This document shows positions 35,046-45,180 of a stretch of DNA of 64,000 nt, one piece after another. The stretch spans positions 13,323,278 through 13,387,277 of the forward strand of contig CM033110.1 in the NCBI GenBank assembly GCA_019321725.1, given 5' to 3'. The stretch is from Paulownia fortunei (Eukaryota > Streptophyta > Magnoliopsida > Lamiales > Paulowniaceae). Under the pieces are notes generated by a model. It searched no databases. It saw only the letters and a program-made list of their open reading frames with translations, and had not been told where the DNA came from. Every line of letters begins with the position of its first letter. Within the stretch, counting starts at the first letter, position 1. The position numbers and the translations under genes were made by a program.

Positions 35046-36504
35046 CAGAAACCCAATAAATGTATATATATATATATGACTACTTATTTACTATATGTAC
35101 TATATATATTATATATGTATATGTACACATAGAAAGCCACATGGGCAATTCTTTTCCTTTTTTATTTTATTTTTTATCCACATATTTGCCAAATCCTTGA
35201 TTTTCCCTCTATGTTTAAAAATCCACAAATTTCAAGCCACATAAACAAGTTCCAATGCCAAGTCAGCAATTTCCATGAAAAAATTAGATTTTTCAGCCAA
35301 AACGGACTAAATTTGTAAAATTTAAAAGTTAGTACATTTAAATTAGTGAGCTCAAAAATAAAAGGACTGAAATGCTACCAAGGCCAACATAGAGGACCAA
35401 TTTTATGATTTTGTCTAGAAAGAAACACTTGCATTGCACGTGCTAGGACATACTATAAAATAAAAATTGGTTATAATACAGGATCAACTATAATATCATG
35501 GATCATACATTTAGTATTCAACTTTAATTAAGAATTTCATTCAATATAATAGTAACATTTGAGAAGATACATACTTTTTAAGCAAGCTAGTAAAATGCGT
35601 ACGTGTGATGTAAGAGATTATAACCACACTTGAAAATTTTATTAATATAATATAAAGAAAAATATATTTGACATTTTAACTTGATTATTATTAATATGGT
35701 AATTTGAATTTTAATTCCAACCATTTATTTCAACAAAGCTCTTGTCCTATTTAAATAATTACTATTCTAGCATTAAGGATTTAATAGCAAATATAAGGGT
35801 TTATGAAACCTCACTATAATCATTATATGACAGATAATTTTAATAGAGTAAACATTAAAAACTTGCACTTCATAGTATTCAAAATATGCTAAAATTTAGT
35901 TGGCAATTAGTGTGAAATATAATTGACAATAGTCATTACATTAATTAATTGTGAAACCTATTAACAATTAGTAAATGCCAAGAAAATTGATTAAAACTAA
36001 CTGAATTATTAATGTAGCGAGAGTAAGTGATAATCATATAATAGAAGTTTATGGGCTCGAAGTTATGAGCTTGTTTTTTGTTTTCAAAACCCTTTGATAT
36101 AGAATTTTTCTACTTTGCTTTCAATTTCTTTAAATATGTGTCCTTCGAGTCTGCAAATTTGTTTGTACCTTTTCTAATTTGAAATGCTTTATATCTTTAT
36201 GATAAATTAAATCTCATTTTTACCTCTGATATACCGATGAAATCACAATCTTCTCATTCCAATTCGTCGTGTTTGAATGTAAGAGATACCTAAAGCTTCT
36301 TGATTTTGAACTAATGGTTTGTTCTTATCATATTAACATGTAAAGTTAGAAGTAGATAGACATATATGATATTCATATAAGTATGTTTGTGTCTATATAT
36401 ATTTACATATATAGACACATTTTTGTTTTTATATATACATGTTTGTGTCTACCAAATTTGTACACATACATATATATTTGTGTGTGCGTATATGTAAACA
36501 TTAT

Positions 36505-37482
36505 GTTCAATATGTGCTTTAAGGTATGATGTGCACGAATGTGATATGATTTTCTTTTGCCTTCATTTGATAATAGGTACAAGATCTTTGAAAATTGGAA
36601 ACTATTGTCATAGCCTAAAAAAATTTATTCTGTAGTTATTTACTAGTTTAATTTTGTTCCTATGCATAAAGGATAACTAAAAGCATCAATTTCAAAATGT
36701 CCACTTTCAGTAATGATAAACTAGAAAGCAGGAAATGATGGCATCTTATATCAACTATATAATGAATGCAAGAAACGTGCACTTTCAGTAATGACTAAAA
36801 CATTTAAAATATTCTTTTTATGGTATTGTAAATTTGCTAACTAGTTTCCAATTAGTAGGAAATCTAAATGACAATAGCTGTTACATTAATTACTAAACCT
36901 ATTGACTATTAACAAATGTCGATAAATTTGATTAAAACTAATACTAAGTCATGTCATCTTTCTTAGATTTGAAGATCAATTCTCGAATTAATGATATAGC
37001 AAGAGTAAGAGACAATCATATAACAGAAGTATATGGGCTTGAATTTATCAGCTTTTTCTTGTTTCCAAAACCAATTGATATCGAGTTTTTATGTTTTGTT
37101 ATCAGTTCCTTTAAATTTGTGTTCTTAGAGTCAGCAATTTTTTTTGCTCCTTTCCTAACCTAAAATGTTTCATATCTTTATGATATTTAAAACTCATTTT
37201 TAATTTTGATATATCGATGAAATCACAATCTTCTCATTCCAATTTGTCTTGTTTAAATGTAAGAGATACTTAAAGTTTCTTGATTTTGAATCCATCATTT
37301 GATGATGTCATACTAAAGGTAAAAATTTGAAGTACATAGACATATACAATATTCTTATAAGTATGTTTGTATCTAAATCTACATACACACATACATACAC
37401 ATATATATAGACATATTTGTCTTTTTACATGTTATTTGTCGATTTATATACTTGACTTGTATATGTACATACACATTTGTAT
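36505..37482 (+). repeat. array unit 12 (short)
   Basis: 978 bp. Sequence jumps near 36,760 from ATATCAACTATATAATGAAT to a second CACTTTCAGTAATGA and then ATTCTTTTTATGGTATTG, so the microsatellite/hairpin half is missing. Confidence 0.82.
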
Positions 37483-37740
37483 GTTCAATATGTTCGTTAA
37501 GGTATCATGTGTCAGGAAAGTGACATGATATTCTGTAGCCTTCATTTGATAATGGCTACAGATCTTTTGAAATTTTGAATTATTGTCATAGCCTAAAAAA
37601 ATTTATTCTATATTATTTACTAGTTTAATTCTCGGTCTATGCATAAAGGATAACTAAAAGGATCAATTTCATAACAGTACTTTTAGTAATGATAATCTAG
37701 AAAACAAGAAATGAAGGCATCTTTTATCATCTATACAAGG
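37483..37740 (+). repeat. array unit 13 (cut by Tat-2)
   Basis: The first 258 bp of a unit, ending in CTATACAAGG, where the Tat-2 LTR begins. The next bases of a normal unit would be TATACCCTAAA. Confidence 0.85.
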
Positions 37741-38471
37741 TGATGATGCTAAAAATCTCAGCAACAATCAAGAACTCTAGATCGAATAATTTGATAGCTA
37801 ACCACGTACATGATTAACCTGCAAAATGATGGGGCGTGCTCAGCAAAAACACTTCGACGTTCAAGTCAGTAAGATAACCTGAGCCTCAATCACTCAATCA
37901 ATATAAGTGTATAAATTCTGCATAAAATTTAATTCATACCTTCTACCACCTTTTATAGTACTATTTCATAATAGTAGAATTAGGAAATGACTCTATTATC
38001 TTGTAGGAATTAGGCGAACTCCTTTCAGAGATAAGACTGATCCTCTAAAATTATGCTCATCAACAAAATATTATCCTCTTTGCTTTTCTAGCACCTAAAT
38101 ATAGTCGCAATATGTTTTCTTTTTATTTCTACAAACGTAGCCTTGCTCGACTTACTTAGACTATTTTCAGCTTGGATATCTCAGTTCAGTATTAACAGAA
38201 CCTTCCGAATGACTTGTTCTATCTAGCTCAGACATAGACAGAGCAAAATAACTTCCATCAATGACCAGCTTATCATCAATCAGTGACCACTTAGGCTCAT
38301 AAAATCTAATATTCCTTATAATCCTAATTCAGATCCAACTTGACCAGGCCCATTAGGGATAAGGCAATACCGTGCCACATCAACTAGTCCCACCTATTCT
38401 GTTTGCAAAGAGATTGATCAGATAGAGTAAATAATTATCTTCTAAATCTGAGCTGGGAGTATTTTTCAACA
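37741..38471 (-). repeat. Tat-2 3' LTR
   Basis: The outer edge is TGATGATGCTAAAAAT, where array sequence stops. The inner edge is ...TATTTTTCAACA, giving a minus-strand start TGTTGAAAAATAC typical of Tat LTRs, preceded by a purine-rich GTGGTGGGCAG-like stretch (38,479-38,491). The block ACTTCGACGTTCAAGTCAG matches the Tat-1 LTR. It is about 731 bp long. CAAGG (37,736-37,740) is the expected target duplicate. Confidence 0.78.
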
Positions 38472-38533
38472 AACTTAACTGCCCACCACTCAGCATTAAA
38501 TGCGCCTTTCTCTATAATTTGCACTTATCATTA
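38472..38533. other. Tat-2 sequence between LTR and Athila A insertion
   Basis: A short Tat-2 stretch inside the LTR, including the likely polypurine tract on the minus strand. It continues across the Athila A insertion at 50,246. Confidence 0.7.
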
Positions 38534-38538
38534 CTCAT

Positions 38539-40170
38539 TGTTCATTAAAATTATGCAAACCGCAAGTGCACGGTGTCAAGTTTTAATACAACGATAAGTT
38601 GAGTATCATATCCACAAGGATTGTAATAAAAAATTGCATTAACTACTGTAGTTCAAATAGTCCTAATTTTATCCAAAAAATCGAGTGATGATTGGTAAAC
38701 AAAGTAAAGTAAGATAAAAATGCATAGACAAGAATGAAGTTTTTAGAAGCAATTCAACAAACACCTTATGAGTAAGAAATTTTAGAGGAATGACTCACCT
38801 AATTATCACCAATGTTCTTCCTTCCAAAATATGTCAATTCAAGTCAACAATACATGTAAGTTAAGAATTCATAAGCTCATCAATTCCCTCTCTCGAGTGT
38901 CAAATTAACTATGAGTTCTAACACGAATTTCAATATCTCTATAAAAACTCAACAATAAAACTCTACAAAAGTTCAATGAATTATTTTTCAAAACTTCAAA
39001 GGTTTCATAAGCTTCTCAACTCTATGATTCTAAGGTTGTGTTACCCTTATGATCATGTATAATATTCCCTCTCTCGAGTATCGAATCTCAAACATAAACA
39101 ATCTCAATTAATAGTCAAATAATAAAGATGCAATACTAAACAACATAACACAAACAAGATGAATAACTTGAACTAATATTGATTGGAATTCAAAATATAG
39201 GATCAAATAAGATTACATCATCCTCTAGAAATAAAAGTTTAGTTCATAATGGATGAATACAATTTCAAGAAATACATAAGAAAGAACATGGAAATTGTTC
39301 ACCAATTTGTGAAGTGGAAGTAATGGTTGAAACTTTCCTTGTCTCAAAGAATGGATTGTCTCTAAGAATGGTCTTCTTCTCTCCAAGTCTCTTTGCTCTC
39401 CTTTGCTTCTTGGCTTCTCCTCACTCTCCTCCGCACCAAAAACTGATTTGGAGGCTTTTGGAATCCTTCCAAATAGATGGGAAATGCCTTAAAGAGGGCC
39501 AAATGCCTATTTTGACCTTAATTGTCCATCTGGCGGCGCTGCCTTGTCTATCCAAAATAGTGTGTACAGTGCCTAGGTGCTAGAAGGCAGTGCCTAGGTA
39601 CTGCACTTGCTATACAGAATCGGTTTCTACAGTAGTTGTAGCCTTTTTCAACTAATATTTCACCACTTTAGAGGCTAAACTAGCTTTGTTGTCTTCATAT
39701 AAATTGTATCTCTATGTGTTCAATTTCCATTTGAACTTAAATCAATGAATTATGACTTCTGTGGATAGACTTATTCTGGAAATACCAAGATGTGTCATCC
39801 CATAAAATTTCAGCCCAGTGCTAACTCTTAAACTCGGTTTCTCGCATTAATATCGATAGAATTGGATTTTGTGAAAAACATAAAAGTTATAGATATATCT
39901 CTTCAATTTCCATTAGTTTAATAATCAAATCAAAATGATATTGGAGCAAAGAGTTATGATTAAATTACAAAAATGGCCATCAGTCTCACCATAATTCAAA
40001 TTCTTCAACATTTCAACCAAGTTTTTAGTTTCTTTCTATTTTCTTCTCCTTTTGTCATTACCTACAAGATTTCACACTAAATACATAAAAAGTAACAAAA
40101 ATACTTGAAAAAAAAAAACCAAATGTTAATCAAAAGGTATATGAATTGTTGGTATAAAACTAACTTATCA
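38539..40170 (-). repeat. Athila A 3' LTR
   Basis: It runs from TGTTCATTAAAATTATGC to AAACTAACTTATCA, 1,632 bp, and is complete. On the minus strand it starts TGATAAGTTAG, directly after the purine-rich CAAGTTTGGGGTATT. The CCGCAAGTGCACGGTG block near the outer end recurs in many Athila LTRs and in Athila C. Confidence 0.92.
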
Positions 40171-41640
40171 AATACCCCAAACTTGAAGATTTGCTTGTCC
40201 TCAAGCATCAAACATGAAATTCTCATTACAATCCCCATATGAATTAGGTTACCAAAGTCAAGAAAGATTTTTCTAACCTCTCATCTCAAAATATTAGAAA
40301 AAATATATCAAGTTTACATGTTAACATGCATATTGGTTTCACTTAACTTCATGGTCTTGTGTGTGTGTGTGAAAGTAGTAGTTTATCAACTTTTATTTAT
40401 CATCCAAATAGGTTTATAAAGCCAAATACTCATATTTGATCCACTTTTGAAATGCATACCAAACTCTATAGACTTATTTTTTACACTACTCTCCACTAAT
40501 GTAAGTAGATCATAGATTCAAAGATCAAAATGACTTCCAAAGTTTGTACTGTGAGGCTTGGGTAATGGTGGGAAAATATGAAAAATTGTAGCTAAAAATT
40601 GCTCATTTTACACAATCATGCTAGAACCTTTATGAATAAGAACCAATTTCTTCATTAATCCCTTTATTTTTCTTTATTGAACATCTCATTTTTCTTCTTT
40701 TTGATCTTGGATTACCCCCAAACTTATTTCTTTTATTGTATGCAATGGAGGTCTATTTGTTTTAAGGAGTTCAAATCATACACCTTAATTCATAATCTCT
40801 TCTTTTCATCATTTTTCAATCTTTTCTATTTTTATTTGTGCTTCTTTTTATTCTTTTCTCTCTTTTTTATTTTTTTAAATACAACAATTCATTCAAGAAT
40901 GATTGTATAAATGAGATAGAAAAGGTAGAATAATGGATATATTTTTTAAAAGCTCGATAATGTGTATAGGTTATCCAAAAAATTATTTTAATAGGCTCAA
41001 GAGGGGACACTAGGGAATAATTCAAGTATAGATTGGCTTCAAAGGCTCAAACGGTCCAAAAATGGCCTAAATCATTTCCCTAATGTTATGCCACCTAGGA
41101 TTTCGCCTTGACTAGTAATCACACAAGTTCTATAGGTTGGTGAAATCATTTAGGAAATAATTAGACCTTACAAATTATCTCTAAATAATTAAATGTAACT
41201 CAACAAACTACTTAGTGCATCAAGATTCACAAGATCTCATAAAGTAACTAAAACAAAATTTTGATGTTTAGACATGTAAACAAACGTACGAATTCTAATA
41301 TTTACTTTTTTATTTGAAGTATGCACATAGTTTATCAGTAAACTTTTCAAACAACAAGCAATAACCCTAAACTCTTGAACTCCCCCCTCCCACCCAAAAA
41401 AAAAAACTTAATATAAGCATTGTCCTCAATGATTGAAAGAATTGTAAAATAAGGGGACTTTCCTTAAAATGGGTGGTGTTTAGCCTTTAACCTGCAAAAA
41501 TGAGTAAAATATCAAGGAGCAATCATCATGATATGAAACAACACAAGAATAACAACACTCACAAAATAAGAAAAAAAAAGAGCTTGGATTGTCTTCCAAA
41601 AAGTGCTTTATTTAAAGTATTTAGCTAGACCAAAACTAAA
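40171..41640 (-). other. Athila A non-coding region between pol and 3' LTR
   Basis: This is where some Athila elements carry an env-like gene; none is visible here. The polypurine tract is at 40,171-40,185 (minus strand AAGTTTGGGGTATT). Several blocks (ATTTGCTTGTCCTCAAGCA, the (GT)n near 40,361, GGCTCAAGAGGGGACAC) match the equivalent part of Athila C at 61,929-62,790, so this is conserved element sequence. Confidence 0.8.
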
Positions 41641-41643
41641 TAC

Positions 41644-42830
41644 CTAGATTGCTTCTCCAAGTGGAAGATTAGACTTCTTCCAAATTTCATTGCCATAATA
41701 ATATTTCAACCTCTGTCCATTAACACAAAATAATATGTCATCCTTACCTTTGAGCTCAACTGCCCCAAATGGAAATGTCTTGTTGACAATAAAGAGACCA
41801 AACCATCTAGATTTCAATTTTCCTGAAAAAAGTTTTAATCTTGAATTGAAAAGCAACACAAGTTGTCCAGGTTGAAATTCCCTTCTCAAGATCATTTTTT
41901 CATGCTATTGTTTTGTTTTTTCTTTATAGATTTTAGCATTTTCATAAGCATCAAGCCTAAATTCGTACATTTCATTGCGTTGCAACAACCTTTTTTCTCC
42001 TATTGCCTTTGTATCAAATTTAATTTTTGCACAGACCAATATGCTTTATGTTCTAGCTCAACGGGGAGGTGACAAGCTTATCCATAAACTAATCGATAAG
42101 GAGACATATCTATAGTAGTTTTATATGTTGTGCGGTATGCCCACAATGCATCATCAAACTTATGTGTCCAATCCTTTCGATTAATGCTTACCGTTTTCTC
42201 AAGGATTTGCTTCACTTCCCGATTTGAGATTTTGACTTGTCCATTTGATTGAGGATGGTATCCAAGAGCTACTTTGTGTCTCATACCATACTTAGCCAAA
42301 AGATAATTAAACATTTTATTGCAAAAATAAGAACCTTCATCACTTTCAATTGCTCTAGGTGTGCCAAAATGAGTGAAAATATGTTTGTGCAAGAATTTAA
42401 GTACTACCTTGGCATCATTAGTAGGTGAGGCAATTGCTTCTAGCCACTTGGAGACATAATCCACACCGAGCAAAATGTATGATCGGCTATTTGATGGAGG
42501 AAATGGTCCCATGAAGTCAATCCCCCCAAACATCAAAGAGTTCAACTTCTATCATGCTAGTCAAAAGAAGCTCATGGCATCTAGTAATTGTTCCAATCCT
42601 TTAACACCGGTCACATGTCTGCACAAAAGCATAACAATCCTTAAACAAAGTTGGCCAATAAAAACTAGATTACAATACCTTAGAAGCTGTCCTTATAGGT
42701 CCGAAATGACCACCATATGGGGATGAATGATAGTGCTTAAAAATTTCATTTGTTTCCTCCATTGAAATGCATCTCCGAATCACAGAATCTGAACACCTTT
42801 TAAAGAGCGAAGGATCATCCCATAGATATG
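41644..42830 (-). pseudogene. Athila A integrase remnant
   Basis: The core at 42,078-42,545 reads G-I-D-F-M-G-P-F-P, then [10 protein letters not shown] and [10 protein letters not shown]. The first two catalytic aspartates are kept, but the catalytic glutamate position (family N-G-Q-V/A-E) reads [12 protein letters not shown] follows as usual. The C-terminal tail at 41,644-41,895 shows P-G-Q-L-V-L-L-F-N-S-R and K-L-K-S-R-W, joined through a frame break. The N-terminal zinc region (42,560-42,830) is badly worn. Confidence 0.9.
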
Positions 42831-42838
42831 ATTTCACA

Positions 42839-43640
42839 TCATGTAAGAATTTTTTCTTTTAATGATACGTGAGGTCCAGGGGGTAATAATCCACTTGCAA
42901 GATAATTCACAAAATCTGCATACCAAGGTAAATTATATTTTATTGTCAAAATAAACTCATCTAGGAAAAAATCTATAATTGGTTCTTCAAAATTTTCATT
43001 TTTATACTCCAACCTCGATAAGTGATCTGCCACCACATTTTCACTTCCCTTCTTATCTTTGATTTCAAGATCAAATTCTTGAAGAAAGAGTATCCATCAG
43101 ATTAGCCTTGGTTTTGCATCCTTTTTGGCAAAGAGGTACCTAATAGCAGCATAATCGATATACACTATCACCTTGGTACTTATAAGATAAGCACGGAATT
43201 TATCAAATGCAAACACAATGGCTAATAGTTTTTTTTCTGTGGTGGTGTAATTTTGTTAAGCATCATCAAGTTTTTGGCTTGCATGGTAAATAACCCTGAA
43301 AATTTTATCTTTTCTTTGTCCTAACACTGCTCCAATCGCATAATCACTAGCATCACACATATGTTCAAATGGTGGGTCCAATTCGGTACCACCATAATAA
43401 GAGCTGAAATGAGAGCCTTCTTGATGTGATCAAAGGCCTATAAGCAATCAACATTAAAGTTAAATATCTTATCTTTTTTCAAAAGGTTGCCCAAAGTTTT
43501 ACAATTTTTGAAAAATCTTTAATGAATCTTCTATAAAACCCAGCATGTCCCAAAAAACTATGAATAGCTTTCACATTGATTGGTGTTGGAAGTTTTTCAA
43601 TAGCAATAATTTTTGCTCAGTCTACCTCAAGTCCTTCGGA
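42839..43640 (-). pseudogene. Athila A RNase H remnant
   Basis: Pieces in different frames read [12 protein letters not shown] and L-Q-E-F-D-L-E-I-K-D-K-K-G, then N-V-V-A-D-H-L-S-R-L (42,839-43,130), the characteristic end of gypsy RNase H. The A-S-x-T-L-N-D-like block near 43,250 is barely recognisable. Several stops are present. Confidence 0.82.
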
Positions 43641-44499
43641 GGACACTCGGTGACCTAAAACAATACCTTCTTTTACCAAAAAATGGCATTTTTTCCAATT
43701 TAAAACAAGGCTAGTCTCCTCACATCTCTACAAAACAAGAGAAAGATTATGTAGACATAAATCAAATAAAGAGCCAAATACTGAAAAATCATCTATATTC
43801 TCCACCATATCATGAAAAATTGCCATCATGCATATTTGAAATGTGGCTGGGGCATTACATAATCCAAATGGCATTCTTCGAAAAGCAAAAGTACCATAAG
43901 GGCATGTGAATGTTGTTTTCTCTTGGTCTTCGGGTACTCTGACAATTTGATTGCACCCCGAATAACCATCGAGAAAATAATAGTATTGATACCCTACAAG
44001 TCGGTCTAACATTTGATCAATAAATGGAAGGGTAAAATGGTCTTTACAAGTAGCTTTGTTTAGTTTTCTATAATCAATACACAATCGCTAACCTGTGACC
44101 GTCCTTGTTGGTATTAATTCATTTATGGTCATGCCACCATTTTTTGGAACTACATGAACTAGACTCACCTAAGAACTATAAAAAAATTGCATAAATAATT
44201 CCAGCATTCAACCATTTCAAGACTTCATTTCTTACAACCTCTTTCATTATAGGATTTAGTCTACGTTGATGTTTAATAGATAGTTTGTAAGATTTTTTCA
44301 TTAAGATTTTATGCATGATAATTGAAGGACTAATACCTTTTAAATCAGAAATTGACCAACCAATAGCAGATTTATGCTCTCTTAAAACACGAAGTAATTT
44401 TTCAACCTCTAAAGGAGATAGGGATGCAGAAATAATTATCGGATATGTGTTGTTAGCACCTAGAAATTCATATCGTAAATGCTCGGGAAGTGCTTTCAA
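43641..44499 (-). pseudogene. Athila A reverse transcriptase remnant
   Basis: The N-terminal part (44,176-44,499) has H-K-S-A-I-G-W-S-I-S-D-L-K-G-I-S-P and H-Q-R-R-L-N-P. The palm (43,728-44,084) has C-I-D-Y-R-K-L-N-K-A-T, F-L-D-G-Y-S-G-C-N-Q and R-M-P-F-G-L-C-N-A-P-A-T-F-Q. The catalytic box reads N-I-D-D-F-S-V-F-G, where the family has F-M-D-D; the two aspartates remain. A stop replaces a Trp codon near 44,092. No full-length product is possible. Confidence 0.92.
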
Positions 44500-44720
44500 C
44501 TCTAGTGATATTGTTTATTCCTTGATTGTGGTATCTCCTATTGCTTCCTTGCATTTATCCTTTTTCAACTCCACCGCTCCTGATTTAAGAAAGAGCAAGT
44601 AATGTATTAAATCATCATTATCAATATCATTGTCATTACCTCACATTATGGAATGAACAATGCATCGCTCTAAAGGTTCGATAGGAATTTGTTTGAGGAA
44701 ATGATTATACAAGCAAGTTT

Positions 44721-45180
44721 CTAACATTTCAATCCTATTACAAGTATGTGTTCCTTTTGAAACTTCAATGCATGATAAATGTTAAACATCACTTCATCCT
44801 CATTAACTCTTAAAGTTAATTCACCACGTTGCACATCAATCAAAGTACGCTCCGTAGCAAGGAATGGTCGACTAAGAATTAAAGGAATTTTTTCGTCTTC
44901 CTCCATATCTAACACCACAAAATCTATAGGAAATATGAGTTTATCTACTTTTACCAATACATCTTCAACAACTCCTCTTGGATAAGTGAGAGACCTATCC
45001 ACCAATTGCAAGGTGATAGTGGATAGCTTGACTTCTCTAATTCCTAATTTTCTAGAAACAGAAAGTGACATCAAATTAATACTTGCTCCAAGATCACATA
45101 ATGCTTTATCAAAAAAAGATCCACCTATGGTACAAGGATTAGTAAAACTGCATGGATCCTTTAATTTTTGAGGAAGATTT
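44721..45180 (-). pseudogene. Athila A aspartic protease remnant
   Basis: The minus strand at about 45,070-45,110 reads A-L-C-D-L-G-A-S-I-N-L-M, the D-L-G-A-S active site of Athila proteases. It is followed by L-S-V-S-R-K-L-G and a closing P-L-I-L-S-R-P-F-L-A-T. The visible domain is intact from active site to end, but stops separate it from gag and RT. Confidence 0.88.

Larger units (their letters stand above)
33463..35415. mobile_element. non-autonomous Mutator-like (foldback) DNA element
   Basis: Terminal inverted repeats of about 240 bp (33,463-33,706 and 35,174-35,415) begin GGCAAAATTGCAG and GACAAAATCATAA, and share CTATGTTGG and TAGCATTTCA. The flanks are TAGAAAGTAA (33,453-33,462) and TAGAAAGAAA (35,416-35,425), a 10-bp target duplication with one mismatch. 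Long inverted ends plus a 9-10 bp duplication are the signature of Mutator-like elements. There is no transposase. The interior has an AT-rich tandem-repeat zone and a C-rich block. Confidence 0.8.
33124..36504 (+). repeat. array unit 11 (contains Mutator-like element)
   Basis: About 1,420 bp after removing the 1,953-bp element and one target duplicate. The element entered within AGGAAGTAACACATGC; the hairpin landmark resumes on the right as CATTGCACGTGCTAGGACAT at about 35,431. Confidence 0.87.
18151..37740 (+). repeat. degenerate tandem array, about 13 units of about 1.4 kb
   Basis: An ordered set of landmarks recurs head-to-tail. These are GTTCAATATGTGCGTCAAGG, then TAGCCTTCATTTGATAATGG, AGCATCAATTTCATAA, a CA/TA microsatellite, a hairpin-like TGCGTTGCACGTGCTAGGACA, CATGGCTCATACA, AATGTCGATAAATT, GGGCTTGAGGTTATCA, GATACCTAAAGTTTCTTG and a TGTCTATATA microsatellite. 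The first landmark starts near 18,151, 19,502, 20,563, 22,097, 23,592, 24,932, 28,436, 29,833, 31,665, 33,124, 36,505 and 37,483. After removing later insertions the spacing is mostly 1.34-1.53 kb, with short units of 1,061 and 978. Units differ noticeably from one another, so the array is old. It encodes no protein. The Tat-2 LTR cuts it off on the right. Confidence 0.9.

Noticed and set aside
18151..37740. CRISPR-like array
   Set aside because: Repeat units are over 1 kb, degenerate and without short repeat-spacer structure; the genome is a plant's.
40171..41640. env-like gene of Athila A
   Set aside because: Frames are short, the region matches the non-coding part of Athila C, and no signal or membrane pattern is consistent across both.
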